Of a stretch of DNA of 64,000 nt, positions 1 through 8,708 are shown in pieces. The notes under the pieces were generated by a model. The model worked only from the letters and a program-made list of their open reading frames with translations. It searched no databases and had not been told where the DNA came from. The stretch spans positions 1,116,001-1,180,000 of the forward strand of contig OY970394.1 of NCBI GenBank assembly GCA_963720475.1. Reading direction: 5' to 3'. This stretch comes from G963720475 sp963720475 (lineage in GTDB: Bacteria > Actinomycetota > Thermoleophilia > Solirubrobacterales > Thermoleophilaceae). Both the position numbers and the translations under genes were made by a program. Each line of letters starts with the position of its first letter. Position 1 is the first letter of the stretch.

Positions 1-139
1 ACCGGCTCGAGATCTGCTCGACGGCGGTCTCGAAGCCGCTGTAGGAGGCGGGGATTCCGCGGGTGCCGAGGATCGCGATGTTGAGCGCCCGGTCGGCGCC
101 GATCTGGTCCAGCTTGGCTTCGAGCTCGCTAGTCGCCAC
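1..139 (-). CDS. Glycosyltransferase, N-terminal fragment (DUF1972/GT4-like)
   Basis: Only the first 46 codons are inside the window; the gene runs off the left edge. Reading from a GTG at 139 the protein begins MATSELEAKLDQIG and soon reaches NIAILGTRGIPASYSGFET. The G-T-R-G-I-P-A-x-Y-x-G-F-E-T signature is typical of the N-terminal domain (DUF1972) of GT-B rhamnosyl/mannosyltransferases in polysaccharide clusters. Its start overlaps the stop of the preceding glycosyltransferase by 11 nt, so the two are probably translated together. The acceptor and donor sugars cannot be told from this fragment. Confidence 0.75.
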   Translation of the reverse strand, partial: MATSELEAKLDQIGADRALNIAILGTRGIPASYSGFETAVEQISSR

Positions 140-1178
140 TCACGGCCAGGGTATAGGCGCGCTCGTGTCCGGCGGCGCTGGCCTCCCACGAGAAGCCGGC
201 GGCGCGTTCGCGTCCGCGGGCGGCGAGCTGCTCGCGCAGCTCGGGCTCGTGCTCGATCCGCGCAAGCGCCGCGGGCAGCGCCGTCGGTTCGACGAGCAGC
301 GCCGCATCCGCGCAGACCTCGGCCACGCCCGCGTTCCTGACCGCCACGACCGGCGTTCCGGCCGCCATCGCCTCGAGCAGCGTGAGGCCGAAGCCCTCGG
401 CGCGCGACGGGTGGACGAGCGCTGCCGCACCGTTGTAGAGCGCGGCCAAATGCGGCGGGCTCGGCTCGGGCTCACCCTCGACTCCAACGTCGCGCCCCGC
501 AAGGGCGGCGGACGAGCCGGCGAGCACGAGCGCGAGCGGCGCTTCGGCCTGTGCGCGGTAGTCGCGGTAAGCCGCGAGGAGATTGCCGAGTCCCTTACGC
601 GGCTCGGCGTCGCCGACGTAGAGCAGGAACGGCTCACGGGCGGACGCGGCCACGACCTCCGGCAGGGCCTGTCCCGGTCCATGCGGGACGACAACCACAC
701 GCTCCGGCGGCGCTTCCAGGAGCTCGATCGCGTCGGCCGCGGTTGCCTCCGACACGCACACGACCGCCCCGGCCGCAGCGGTCGCGCGCCGGTGCGCGCG
801 CCGGGCGTGCGCGCGCCAGGCGGGATCGAACGCCTCCGGGTGGCGCTCGAACGCGACGTCGTGGACCGTCACGACCTGCGCGCAACGCGTGAGCCGGGCA
901 TGGGCCGGCAACGGGTGATGGATGACGTCGGCGCCGGCTGCGCGCGCGGCACGCGGGAGGGTGAGCTGGACCCAGACGGCGTCCAGCAGGGCGTTGAGAG
1001 CGCTTCGGAGCGCGTTGCGCCGCCCTTCAGCGCCGCCTGGCCGCGGCCGCCTCCGCGCCGGCGGCTCGACCACATCAACGTTTCCCCGCGCGCGCAGCGC
1101 CTCGACGACCCCCTCGATATAGACCGCTGTCCCCGACGGCCCGCGGGCGGCAAAGCTCGTGTCGATCAGGACGCGCAC
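129..1178 (-). CDS. Glycosyltransferase family 4 (GT-B)
   Basis: This 349-residue protein is a GT4-type glycosyltransferase that would add a sugar to a growing cell-surface glycan on the cytoplasmic side. The N-terminal Rossmann half starts RVLIDTSFAARGPSGTAVY, and the linker holds TVHDVAFERHPEAF. The C-terminal half has LLYVGDAEPRKGLGNL and the nucleotide-sugar motif SRAEGFGLTLLEAMAAGTP, in which the E of EGFG and the second E of LLEAM form the usual E-x7-E pair. I chose the GTG at 1178 because homologous proteins begin right at the first beta strand and the longer frame reads through low-quality sequence. It lies 10 nt downstream of the methyltransferase gene in the same leftward operon. 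The sugar specificity is unknown. Confidence 0.85.
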   Translation of the reverse strand: MRVLIDTSFAARGPSGTAVYIEGVVEALRARGNVDVVEPPARRRPRPGGAEGRRNALRSALNALLDAVWVQLTLPRAARAAGADVIHHPLPAHARLTRCAQVVTVHDVAFERHPEAFDPAWRAHARRAHRRATAAAGAVVCVSEATAADAIELLEAPPERVVVVPHGPGQALPEVVAASAREPFLLYVGDAEPRKGLGNLLAAYRDYRAQAEAPLALVLAGSSAALAGRDVGVEGEPEPSPPHLAALYNGAAALVHPSRAEGFGLTLLEAMAAGTPVVAVRNAGVAEVCADAALLVEPTALPAALARIEHEPELREQLAARGRERAAGFSWEASAAGHERAYTLAVSGD

Positions 1179-1188
1179 CGCGTGGCTT

Positions 1189-1767
1189 CTACCGGCTTGC
1201 GCTCGCGAACAGCGTCCCGCCCGCGCGCTCGAGCGACACCACACGGAAGCCGTGCGCCTCGAGCACTGCGCGTAGCGAGCGCGGCGTGTAGAAGCGGAGG
1301 TGGGGGGAGAGCGGGTCGAAGCCGCGCTCGAATCCGCGCAACCCGAGCGAAACCGCGGTCAGGCGGCCGTGTGCCGGCGTCGTCACCGCCAGCAGCCCGC
1401 CGGGACGCAGCACGCGGCGCGCCTCCGAGAGGAAGAGCTGCGTGTCGCGCACGTGCTCAACCGTCTCCGCGCAGAGGACGAGGTCGAACTCGCCGTCGCC
1501 GAAGGGGAGGGGGGCGTCTGGCTCCAGCTCGACCGTCTCCGTCTCCTCCAGTCGCGCGCGGGCTCGCCCCAGCGCCACGGCCGACACGTCGGCGGCGACC
1601 GAGCGCTCCGCCTGGAGGCGCTCGGTCAACCGCCCGTCGCCGCAGCCGAGATCGAGCGCGTCGCGGGCGCGCGGCAGCGAGGCGACGAAGCGCGCGAGGC
1701 GCTCAGGCGGCGGCCCTGGATCGGCGGGGACGAGCTCCCACAGCTCGTCGTCGTAGCGGCTCGGCAT
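1189..1767 (-). CDS. Class I SAM-dependent methyltransferase
   Basis: A 192-residue class I methyltransferase of the Methyltransf_11/UbiE-like type. Motif I is ALDLGCGDGRLTERL, the acidic end of strand 2 follows as SVAADVSAVALGRA, and the post-I/motif II region reads FDLVLCAETVEHV with RVLRPGGLLAVTTPAHG behind it. The C-terminal FYTPRSLRAVLEAHGF is usual for this family. Within a glycan cluster the likely substrate is a sugar or a lipid-linked intermediate, but that is inference. The start is the ATG at 1767, giving MPSRYDDELWEL. The divergent GT2 gene starts at 1784, so only 16 nt separate the two start codons and the promoters must overlap the opposite genes. Confidence 0.82.
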   Translation of the reverse strand: MPSRYDDELWELVPADPGPPPERLARFVASLPRARDALDLGCGDGRLTERLQAERSVAADVSAVALGRARARLEETETVELEPDAPLPFGDGEFDLVLCAETVEHVRDTQLFLSEARRVLRPGGLLAVTTPAHGRLTAVSLGLRGFERGFDPLSPHLRFYTPRSLRAVLEAHGFRVVSLERAGGTLFASASR

Positions 1768-1783
1768 GTCAGCATGATCCGCG

Positions 1784-2674
1784 ATGGAGCGTCCCTCGGC
1801 CACGCTCGTGGTCCCTTTCGCGGGCTCGCCGGGCGAGCTCGAGGCTGTCGCGCGCCGCTTCGGGGAGGTCCGCCGCGCCGAGACGGACGAGCTCGTCATC
1901 GTCGACAACTCGCCTCAACCCGCCGGGGAGCCCGCCGTGGACGGGGTGCGGATCGTGCGCGACGCGGCCGTGCACGCCCCGGGTTATGCGCGCAACGCCG
2001 GCGCGGCGAGCGCGCGCGGCGAGTGGCTCGTCTTCTGCGACGCCGACACCGAACCGGACCCGGCGCTGCTCGAGCGGCTGCTGGACCCGCTCCCGCCGCC
2101 GGAGGTCGCGATCCTCGCCGGAGGGGTCGTGGACGACCCGCAGGGCGACTCGATCGCCGCGCGACTCGCGCGCGAGACCGAGGCGATGAGCCAGCGCCAG
2201 ACGCTGTCGAACCCGTACCTCCCGTTCGCGATCACGGCCAACTGCGCGATCCGGCGCGCTGTCTTCGAGGCGCTCGGCGGCTTCGATCCCGAGATCTATC
2301 TCGGCGAGGACGCCGACCTCTGCTGGCGGGTCCAGCAGGCCGGCCACCGCCTCGACGAGCGCCCGGGTGCGGTCGTCCGCCACTACAGCCGAACCACCCT
2401 GCCGGCGCTCTGGCGCCAGCGGATGCGCCACGGTGCCGGTTGCGACTGGCTCCGGGTCCGATACCCGGGCGCGATGCCGCGCTGGGGATTGGCGGCGCTC
2501 GTGCGCGATAGCGCCCTGCGGCTGCTCGCCGGCGTTCGCGCCCGCCTCCGCGGCGAGCGCGGCCGGCTCTCGTTGGAGGCCGCGACCGTCAGCGGCTGGT
2601 GGGCGTTCGAGCTCGGCCGCAGGACCTCGAACGCCTCTCAGCCCGGCCGCGTGAGCGGCTGGATCAGACGGTAG
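1784..2674 (+). CDS. Glycosyltransferase family 2 (GT-A)
   Basis: A 296-residue GT2 enzyme. The fold starts with ATLVVPFAGSPGELEAV, the nucleotide-binding strand ends in VIVDNSPQ, and the metal-binding DxD is in WLVFCDADTEPDPALLE. The acceptor-side region contains NCAIRRAVFEALGGFDPEIYLGEDADLCWR, where the ED-x-D acidic cluster is the expected catalytic base site. No transmembrane segment is obvious, so it probably works at the inner face of the membrane on a lipid-linked glycan. It heads a rightward run of glycosyltransferase genes. Donor and acceptor are not predictable. Confidence 0.85.
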   Translation: MERPSATLVVPFAGSPGELEAVARRFGEVRRAETDELVIVDNSPQPAGEPAVDGVRIVRDAAVHAPGYARNAGAASARGEWLVFCDADTEPDPALLERLLDPLPPPEVAILAGGVVDDPQGDSIAARLARETEAMSQRQTLSNPYLPFAITANCAIRRAVFEALGGFDPEIYLGEDADLCWRVQQAGHRLDERPGAVVRHYSRTTLPALWRQRMRHGAGCDWLRVRYPGAMPRWGLAALVRDSALRLLAGVRARLRGERGRLSLEAATVSGWWAFELGRRTSNASQPGRVSGWIRR

Positions 2675-2685
2675 AAAATGGCGCG

Positions 2686-3597
2686 ATGAGGGTCGCAGCG
2701 ATAGTTCCGGTCCACGGCGACGCGCGCTACCTCGGCGAGACGCTCGATTCGCTGCTCGGCCACGACCGCGCTCCCGACGAGGTCGTCGTCGTGGACGACG
2801 CGTCCGCCGTCCCGATCGCCCTCTCCGATGGCCACGCCGCCCGCTGCACGCTCGTCCGGCGCGAGCATCAGGGCGGGCCGGCGCTAGCGCGTGCGAGCGG
2901 CCTCGAGCGGACCGGCGCGGAGCTCGTCGCGCTTTGCGACGCCGACGACTCCTGGGTTGAGGGCAAGCTCGCCGCCCAGCTCGCGGCGTTGGACCGCCGT
3001 CCGGAGGCCGCAGTCTGCTTCGGGCGAGCGCTGATCGTCGGTGCGGATGGTGAGCCGACGGGCGCGCGCCTGGCCGAGCCGCCTGCGGGGCCGCTGCCGG
3101 CCGATAGCTTCGGCCGCATGCTGTTCGAGGACAACCCGATCCCCACCTCCAGCGCCGTCGTCCGCCGCGACGCGCTCGAGGCTGCGGGCGGATTCGCCGG
3201 CGAGGGCGCGCTGCCGGGCGACCTCGACTGGGACCTTTGGCTGAGGCTCGTCGAGCACGACGCGCTGTTCGTGTGCGAACCGGACGCGGTCGTCCGTTAC
3301 CGGCGGCATCCGGGGGGCGTGACCGCCGACCTGGCGGCGATCGCCGAGCAGCGACTGGCTGTCCAGCGTGCGCACGCGGGCCTCGTGGACGAAGCCACCC
3401 GCACCAAGGCGGAGGCCGATTCGCTGACGCTCGTGGCGCGTGCCCGGGTGCGCGAGCGCCGCTACGACGAGGCGCGGCGGAGCCTCCGCCTCGCCGGCGA
3501 GCTGCGTCCGCCGAGCGCCCGCGAGCGCGCGCTCGGCGCGCTCCTGCGCGTTCCTGGCCTGCGAGCCGGACTGGGACGGCGAAGCCATTACCGCTGA
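2686..3597 (+). CDS. Glycosyltransferase family 2 (GT-A)
   Basis: A 303-residue GT2 enzyme that starts MRVAAIVPVHGDARYLGETL at 2686. VVVDDASAV marks the nucleotide-binding strand, ALCDADDSWVEGKLAAQ gives the DxD metal site, and SSAVVRRDALEAAGGF leads into the GDLDWDLWLR acceptor/catalytic segment. The C-terminal 60 residues are basic and helical. The in-frame extension to 2599 is rejected because it overlaps the previous gene by 76 nt and lies before the first strand. A TAGAAA box at 2672-2677, ending 8 nt before the ATG, could be a -10 for a near-leaderless transcript, although the gene also follows the previous stop by only 11 nt. Confidence 0.85.
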   Translation: MRVAAIVPVHGDARYLGETLDSLLGHDRAPDEVVVVDDASAVPIALSDGHAARCTLVRREHQGGPALARASGLERTGAELVALCDADDSWVEGKLAAQLAALDRRPEAAVCFGRALIVGADGEPTGARLAEPPAGPLPADSFGRMLFEDNPIPTSSAVVRRDALEAAGGFAGEGALPGDLDWDLWLRLVEHDALFVCEPDAVVRYRRHPGGVTADLAAIAEQRLAVQRAHAGLVDEATRTKAEADSLTLVARARVRERRYDEARRSLRLAGELRPPSARERALGALLRVPGLRAGLGRRSHYR

Positions 3598-4714
3598 AGG
3601 TGCACCGCCGCGGCGCAGGCTCGTTGCCGTCAGCTCGCTCGCCGAGCTCTACGGCGGCGAGGTCGCCCTGCTGAGGCTCGCCGGGGCGCTCCCGCGCCGC
3701 GGCTGGGAGGTGGTGGTGACCGTCCCCGGCGCGGGCCCGCTCGCCGATGCCGCGAGCGCGCGCGGCATCGCGACGCGTCGCCTCCCGCTCGGCCCGCCCG
3801 ACCGCCGCAGCGCCGCGGCCGTCCGCGGGGTCGCAGCCGCGCCGGTCGCGCTTCACGATGCCGACGCGGTGCTGTTGAACGGCCTCCCGGCCCAGCGCGT
3901 CGTACCCGCGCTCGCGCTCGTCGGCGCCCCAGCGCTCCTGCGCGTCAACAACCCGCTGCCGGAGCCGCCGGCGGCGTGGTCGCGGCGTGGCTTCTGGGAC
4001 CGCGTCGCCGCCGTCGTCGCCGACAGTGATCACGTCGCGGCCGAGTGCGAGCGAGCGGGCGCGCCGGCGGGCAGGATCATCACCGCCTACCCGGCGGCGT
4101 GGGCGGGCGAGGAACCCCCGGGCGCGCTCGCCGCGGCGCGCGATCGCGAGCCGAGCGGCCTCGTCGGGTTCGTCGGCAGGATCGAGCCCCGCAAGGGCGT
4201 CGCCGAGCTCGTCGCCGCGGCCGGCGGCTTTCTCCACAACCGCCCGCACGCGCGGCTGCGGATCGTCGGCGAGCCGCAGTCGGGCGACCCCGGGAGCTAC
4301 GCGGAGATCGCGGTCGAGGCCGCGCGCACCTCGGCGGCCGCCGAGCGGATCGAGTTCGTCGGCTTCGACGGTGCGGCAGCCGGCGCCATGACCGAGCTCG
4401 ACCTGCTCGTCGTCCCATCGCTCGAGGAGCCGTTCGGGACGGTCGCCGCCGAGGCCGCGGCGGCGGGCACGGCCGTCGTCGCCTCGCATGTCGGCGGCCT
4501 GAGCGAGGTCGTCCTCGACGGCGAGACCGGCGTGCTCGTCCCGCCCGGCGACCCCGCCCGCCTCGCCGAGGCGGTCGGCGCCCTGCTCGACGACCCGGAC
4601 CGGCTGCGCGCCCTCGGCCGCAACGCGCTCGAGCATGCGCAGCGCTTTTCGCCGGGTGCCTACGCCGACACGATCGCGAGCGTCCTCGACCGCGCGACGG
4701 CGCCTCCGGCATGA
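3587..4714 (+). CDS. Glycosyltransferase family 4 (GT-B), start uncertain
   Basis: A GT4-type glycosyltransferase of about 375 residues. The N-terminal domain begins RLVAVSSLAELYGGEVALL, the hinge has LVGFVGRIEPRKGVAELVAA, and the donor-binding motif is SLEEPFGTVAAEAAAAGTA followed by GLSEVVLDGETGVLVPPGD. The start cannot be fixed. No ATG, GTG or TTG exists in frame near the first beta strand, and the nearest GTG at 3440 would overlap the previous gene by 158 nt. The coordinate given is an in-frame ATT. A more likely explanation is a one-base indel just after 3600, where a GTG in another frame (GTGCACCGCCG) stands 2 nt after the upstream stop. Its stop overlaps the next start by 4 nt. Confidence 0.75.
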   Translation: MTAEGAPPRRRLVAVSSLAELYGGEVALLRLAGALPRRGWEVVVTVPGAGPLADAASARGIATRRLPLGPPDRRSAAAVRGVAAAPVALHDADAVLLNGLPAQRVVPALALVGAPALLRVNNPLPEPPAAWSRRGFWDRVAAVVADSDHVAAECERAGAPAGRIITAYPAAWAGEEPPGALAAARDREPSGLVGFVGRIEPRKGVAELVAAAGGFLHNRPHARLRIVGEPQSGDPGSYAEIAVEAARTSAAAERIEFVGFDGAAAGAMTELDLLVVPSLEEPFGTVAAEAAAAGTAVVASHVGGLSEVVLDGETGVLVPPGDPARLAEAVGALLDDPDRLRALGRNALEHAQRFSPGAYADTIASVLDRATAPPA

Positions 4715-5880
4715 GCGCGCCGGGGATCAAGGTCGCGGTCGACGCCCGCCCGCTCGACATCCCGTTCCTGCGCAGCCAGGGCATCGGCAGGTTCGCCGCC
4801 GAACTGCTGGCCGAGCTCCCGGCGACGGCTGCCGAGCGCGGGGGAGAGCTGCTCCTCCTGCGCGCCTCGACACCCGCGCCCACGGGCGAGTTCGAGGCGG
4901 CCGTCCCGGCCGCGCCCACGCTGCGTCTGCGCCGCCCGCCGCTCCCGGAGCGGTTCGCCGACTTCGCCGAGCAGGCGTTGCTCCCGCTCGACCTCCGTCG
5001 CACCGGCGCCGACGTGCACCACGCGCTGTCGATCTACCGCGCGGCCGTATTCCCCGGCGTCCCGTCCGTGATGACGATCCACGACGTCATCCCCCTGATG
5101 TGGCCGAGCGAGTACCTCCGCACCGGCGTGGTCCACCGGATGCTCTACCGCGCAGCGCGGCGCGCGACGCGACTGATCGCCGTTTCCGCCTGCGCGCGCA
5201 ACGATGCCGCCGAGCACCTCGGCGTCCCGCGCGAACGGATAGACGTCGTCCACGAGGCGGCTGACGAGCGCTTCCGCCCCGTCGGGGACTGGAGCGCCGT
5301 GACGGCTCGGCTCGGCATCGAGCCGCCGTACGTGCTCTACGTCGGCGGGCTCGACAACGTCGATCCGCGCAAGAACGTCGGCGGCCTGATCGACGGCTTC
5401 GCCGACTGGGCACGCGAGCGCGGCCGCGCCGAGACGCTCGTCCTCGCCGGCAAGCCCGGGCCCGCGGGCGAGCCGCTGCGCGAACGCGCGCGGCGCACCG
5501 GTGCGCGGATCCAGTTCGCCGGCTTCGTCGCCGACGCCGACCTGCCCGCGCTCTACTCCGGCGCCGGCTGCCTCGTGTCGGCCTCGCGCTACGAGGGGTT
5601 CTTCCTGCCCGCACTCGAGGCGCTCGCGTGCGGGACGCCGGTCGCGGCCTTCGACGCCGGTGCCGTCCGCGAGATCGCCGGGCCGGGCGCCGAGCTCGCG
5701 ACGCCGGGCGACACCCCCGGCCTCTTCCGCGCGGTCGAGGCGCTCTGCGGCGATCCCAAGCGCCGCGCGGCGCTCGCTACCGCAGGCCGCGAGCACGCCG
5801 CGCTGTTCTCGTGGCGGCGGGCGGCGGAGGAGACGTGGGAGGTCTACGAGCGGGCGGTGGAGGGCCGCGGCCGGGACTGA
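4711..5880 (+). CDS. Glycosyltransferase family 4 (GT-B)
   Basis: A 389-residue GT4 enzyme starting MSAPGIKVAVDARPLDIPF with an ATGA overlap to the preceding stop. The segment MTIHDVIPLMWPSEY near residue 120 and LIAVSACARNDAAEHLGVP are typical of mannosyl/rhamnosyl-type GT4 proteins. The donor half begins YVLYVGGLDNVDPRKNVGGL and has SRYEGFFLPALEALACGTP near residue 295. The chain of overlapping starts shows that it is co-translated with its neighbours. A cytoplasmic role in glycan assembly is inferred; sugar specificity is unknown. Confidence 0.87.
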   Translation: MSAPGIKVAVDARPLDIPFLRSQGIGRFAAELLAELPATAAERGGELLLLRASTPAPTGEFEAAVPAAPTLRLRRPPLPERFADFAEQALLPLDLRRTGADVHHALSIYRAAVFPGVPSVMTIHDVIPLMWPSEYLRTGVVHRMLYRAARRATRLIAVSACARNDAAEHLGVPRERIDVVHEAADERFRPVGDWSAVTARLGIEPPYVLYVGGLDNVDPRKNVGGLIDGFADWARERGRAETLVLAGKPGPAGEPLRERARRTGARIQFAGFVADADLPALYSGAGCLVSASRYEGFFLPALEALACGTPVAAFDAGAVREIAGPGAELATPGDTPGLFRAVEALCGDPKRRAALATAGREHAALFSWRRAAEETWEVYERAVEGRGRD

Positions 5881-5919
5881 AGCCGCGCTTTGCGGACGCT
5901 CCCTAGGCTTGCGGGGGCC

Positions 5920-6936
5920 ATGGCCCCCGTCGTGATCGACGCCCGCGATGCGCTGGCGCCCAACCCACGCGGGTGGGCGCGCTACACGCTCGAGCTCACC
6001 CGCGCCCTGCGCCGGAGCGGCACCGACGGCCTCCGCTTCATCGACCACGGCGGCGGCGGGCCGGACGCCTGGTTCGAACAGGTCACCCTGCCGCGCATCC
6101 TCCGCCACGAGCGCGCCGGCGCCGTCCACGGGCCGAACTGCTTCCTTCCGCTCAGGCGGCCCTGCCCCGGGATCGTCACCGTCCACGACCTCGCCTTCGA
6201 GGACCAGCCCGAGGACTTCTCGCGCCGCACGGGGACGAAGTACCGCACACTCGGCCGGCGCTCGATCCGCTCGGCCGAGCGAGTCATCTGCGATGCCGCC
6301 TACACCCGCGACGACATCACGCGCCGCTACGGAGTGGATCCGGAGCGGATTACGGTGATCCCGCTCGCCCCGGCGCTTCCCGAGGGAGCCGATGAGCCTC
6401 CGCCCGGCCCCTACGTGCTCGCCGTCGGCGACCTGCGCAAGAAGAAGAACCTCGGCCGCCTGATCGAGGCGTTCGCGCGGTTGAGGTCCGAGGGCCTCGA
6501 GCACCGGCTCGTGATCGCCGGGCTCGACACAGGCGAGGGCGGCGCGCTCGCCGAAGCGGCCGGCGACACCCCTGTGGAGATCGCCGGCTATGTCAGCGAC
6601 GCGCGCCTCGACGCCCTCTACCGCGGTGCCGACGCGCTCGCGTACCCGAGCCTCTACGAAGGCTTCGGGCTGCCGCTGCTCGAGGCGATGGCGCGCGGCA
6701 CGGCCGTCGTGGCAGCGCGCGCGACCGTGCTCCCCGAGACCGGCGGCGACGCGGCGCTCTACTTCGACCCGCTCGACGTCGGCGACATCGCGCAGACGCT
6801 CGGCCGTGTGCTCGGTGACGCGGCCCTCCGCGAGGACCTCGTCGCTCGCGGGCGGGCCCACGCCGGCCGGTTCAGCTGGGAGCAGGCAGCTGCCGCGACG
6901 CGCGCCGTCTACGAAGAGGTTGCAAACGGCCGATGA
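5920..6936 (+). CDS. Glycosyltransferase family 4 (GT-B)
   Basis: A 338-residue GT4 enzyme. It begins MAPVVIDARDALAPNPRGW, has GIVTVHDLAFEDQPEDFS in the first domain, YVLAVGDLRKKKNLGRLIEA at the start of the second, and SLYEGFGLPLLEAMARGTA near residue 245. It is shorter than the other GT4 proteins here because the N-terminal domain is trimmed. A TAGGCT box at 5904-5909 ends 10 nt before the ATG and could be a -10 for its own transcript; the gap to the upstream gene is 39 nt, the largest in this run. Its stop overlaps the next ATG by 4 nt. Confidence 0.85.
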   Translation: MAPVVIDARDALAPNPRGWARYTLELTRALRRSGTDGLRFIDHGGGGPDAWFEQVTLPRILRHERAGAVHGPNCFLPLRRPCPGIVTVHDLAFEDQPEDFSRRTGTKYRTLGRRSIRSAERVICDAAYTRDDITRRYGVDPERITVIPLAPALPEGADEPPPGPYVLAVGDLRKKKNLGRLIEAFARLRSEGLEHRLVIAGLDTGEGGALAEAAGDTPVEIAGYVSDARLDALYRGADALAYPSLYEGFGLPLLEAMARGTAVVAARATVLPETGGDAALYFDPLDVGDIAQTLGRVLGDAALREDLVARGRAHAGRFSWEQAAAATRAVYEEVANGR

Positions 6937-7893
6937 GCACGACCATTCTCATCCTGAGCGTCGACGAGGCGCCGCTGCTGCGCCACTCGCTCCCGGCCGC
7001 GACGGGGCAGGACGACGCGGAGGTGGTCGTGATCGACAACGCCTCCACGGACGACACCGCCGAGGTCGCCACCGAGCACGGGGCCCGGATGGTGCGCCTT
7101 GGCGATCGCCTCTCCTACGCGGCCGCGATCAACCGCGGGATCGCTGCAAGCGAGGGCGACGCGGTCCTGCTGTTGAACGCCGACTGCTTCCTCGAGCCAG
7201 GCTTCCTCGCCGCCGCCCGGCCGCGGCTGGCAGAGGACGGCGTCGGCTCGGTCGCGCCGAAGCTCTTGCGCACCGGCGGGCCGGACCCGGCCTCACGCCT
7301 CGACGCGATCGACGCCGCCGGGATGGTCATCGACCGGCGCCGCAAGAACACGATCGTCGGCCACGGCCGGCCGTCGCTCTGCTTCGAGACCCCCGGCGAG
7401 GCGTTCGGGCCCGACGGCGCCGCGGCGCTCTACCGCCGCGAGACGCTCGAGGACTGCGCCCTCGGGGCGGAGGTGCTCGACGAGGATCTCGCCCTCTGGG
7501 CATCCGACGTGGACCTCGCGTGGCGCGCTCGGATCCTCGGCTGGCGCTGCGCGTATGAGCCGCGAGCGGTCGCCTACCATGTCCGCACGTACAGCCCGTC
7601 GACGCGCGGGCGCCTCCCCAAGCGGGACCGGCGGACCCAGTTCCGCAACCGTTACCTGATGATGGCCAAGAACGACACAGCGGCCGGACTCGCGCGCGAT
7701 CTGCATCGCGTCGGCGCGTACGAGCTGCTCGCACTCGGCCACGTCGTGCTGCGTGAGCCCCATCTCGCACGCGGCTACTGGGAGGCTGCCCGGCTCGCCC
7801 CGGCTGCGCGGCGGCGCGGGCGCGCGTTGAGGGCCCGCGCTCGCGCGCGGACGGCCGCGCGCGGTGCCGTTCGCGCTGGAGCCGGCCCCATGA
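6933..7893 (+). CDS. Glycosyltransferase family 2 (GT-A), frame-disrupted near its end
   Basis: A GT2 enzyme of about 319 residues. VVVIDNASTDDTAEVA and AVLLLNADCFLEPGF supply the nucleotide and DxD-like sites, AAALYRRETLEDCAL leads into the acceptor region, and LWASDVDLAWRARILGWR is typical of rhamnosyltransferase-like GT2 proteins. As given, the frame runs without a stop into the WecG gene and simulates a 591-residue fusion. Moving one base between about 7840 and 7862 gives a natural C-terminus, PRAVPFALEPAP, and a TGA at 7891-7893 that overlaps the WecG ATG by 4 nt, like every other junction in this cluster. I therefore treat the fusion as an artefact of a one-base insertion. Confidence 0.75.
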
Positions 7894-8708
7894 GCCTCTT
7901 CGCGACGAACGGCGCGGCCGCCAACGGCGGGCCGCCAGTGGGCGAACGCAGCCCGATCTTCGACCTCGAGATCCAGACCGGCCCTCCGGCCGAGCTGCTG
8001 CGCCGCATCCTCAGCTACGCCGAGCGGGGCGAGCACCGCCGCGTCAGCTACGTGAACGCGCACGTGATCAACGAGTCGTTCGACATCCCGGAGCTGCGCC
8101 AGTCGCTGCGAGGCGCCGACCTCGTCTATTGCGACGGCTACGGGGTCCGGCTCGCCGCGCGCCTGATCGGGCTCCCAGTCCCGCACCGCATGACCGGCGC
8201 GGACTGGATCTGGGCGGTCGCCGCGATGTGCGAGGAGGCGGGCCACTCGATCTACCTCCTCGGCTCCGACCCGGGCGCCTCGGCGGAGGCTGCCGCTGCG
8301 CTCGAGCGCTGGTATCCCCGGCTCGACGTGCGCGGCTACCACCACGGCTACTTCGACATCGAGAGCCCCCACAACGAGCGCGTCGTCGAGCACATCAACG
8401 AGGTGAAGCCGGATGTGCTGCTCGTCGGCATGGGAACGCCGCAGCAGGAGCTCTGGGCCGAGCGCTACTTCGACCGCATCGACGCCAGCGTGGTCTGGAC
8501 CGTCGGCGCGCTGTTCGACTACCTGTCGAAGCGCATCCCGCGCGCCCCCCACCTGCTGTCCGACAACGGGCTCGAGTGGGTGTTCCGCCTCGCGATGGAG
8601 CCGCGCCGGCTGTGGCGGCGCTACCTGATCGGCAACCCGGTCTTCCTCTCACGAGTAATCGGCGAAGCGCGCCGCCACCGAAACGCCCGCGACGCTGGCC
8701 AGTTGTGA
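7890..8708 (+). CDS. WecG/TagA/CpsF family glycosyltransferase (GT26)
   Basis: A 272-residue GT26 protein. Family marks are VNAHVINESFDIPELRQSL near the N-terminus, LVYCDGYGVRLAARLIGLP, RMTGADWIWAV, IYLLGSDPGASAEAAAAL and the strongly conserved LVGMGTPQQELWAERYF, then IPRAPHLLSDNGLEWVFRLA. Known members (WecG, TagA) move N-acetylmannosamine or its uronate from UDP onto a polyprenyl-diphosphate-linked GlcNAc, the second step of O-unit or wall teichoic acid synthesis. That makes it a natural partner of the polyprenyl-phosphate sugar transferase at the end of this cluster, but the sugar here is not proven. Start is ATG 7890 and the stop overlaps the next GTG by 4 nt. Confidence 0.85.
   Translation: MSLFATNGAAANGGPPVGERSPIFDLEIQTGPPAELLRRILSYAERGEHRRVSYVNAHVINESFDIPELRQSLRGADLVYCDGYGVRLAARLIGLPVPHRMTGADWIWAVAAMCEEAGHSIYLLGSDPGASAEAAAALERWYPRLDVRGYHHGYFDIESPHNERVVEHINEVKPDVLLVGMGTPQQELWAERYFDRIDASVVWTVGALFDYLSKRIPRAPHLLSDNGLEWVFRLAMEPRRLWRRYLIGNPVFLSRVIGEARRHRNARDAGQL

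Noticed and set aside
63..2189. Long plus-strand frame of 708 codons opposite the first glycosyltransferase and methyltransferase genes
   Set aside because: It is Arg/Pro/Ala-rich shadow coding caused by high GC; the minus-strand genes have clear domains.
1769..4636. Minus-strand frame of 955 codons
   Set aside because: It lies antisense to three recognisable glycosyltransferase genes and has no domain of its own.
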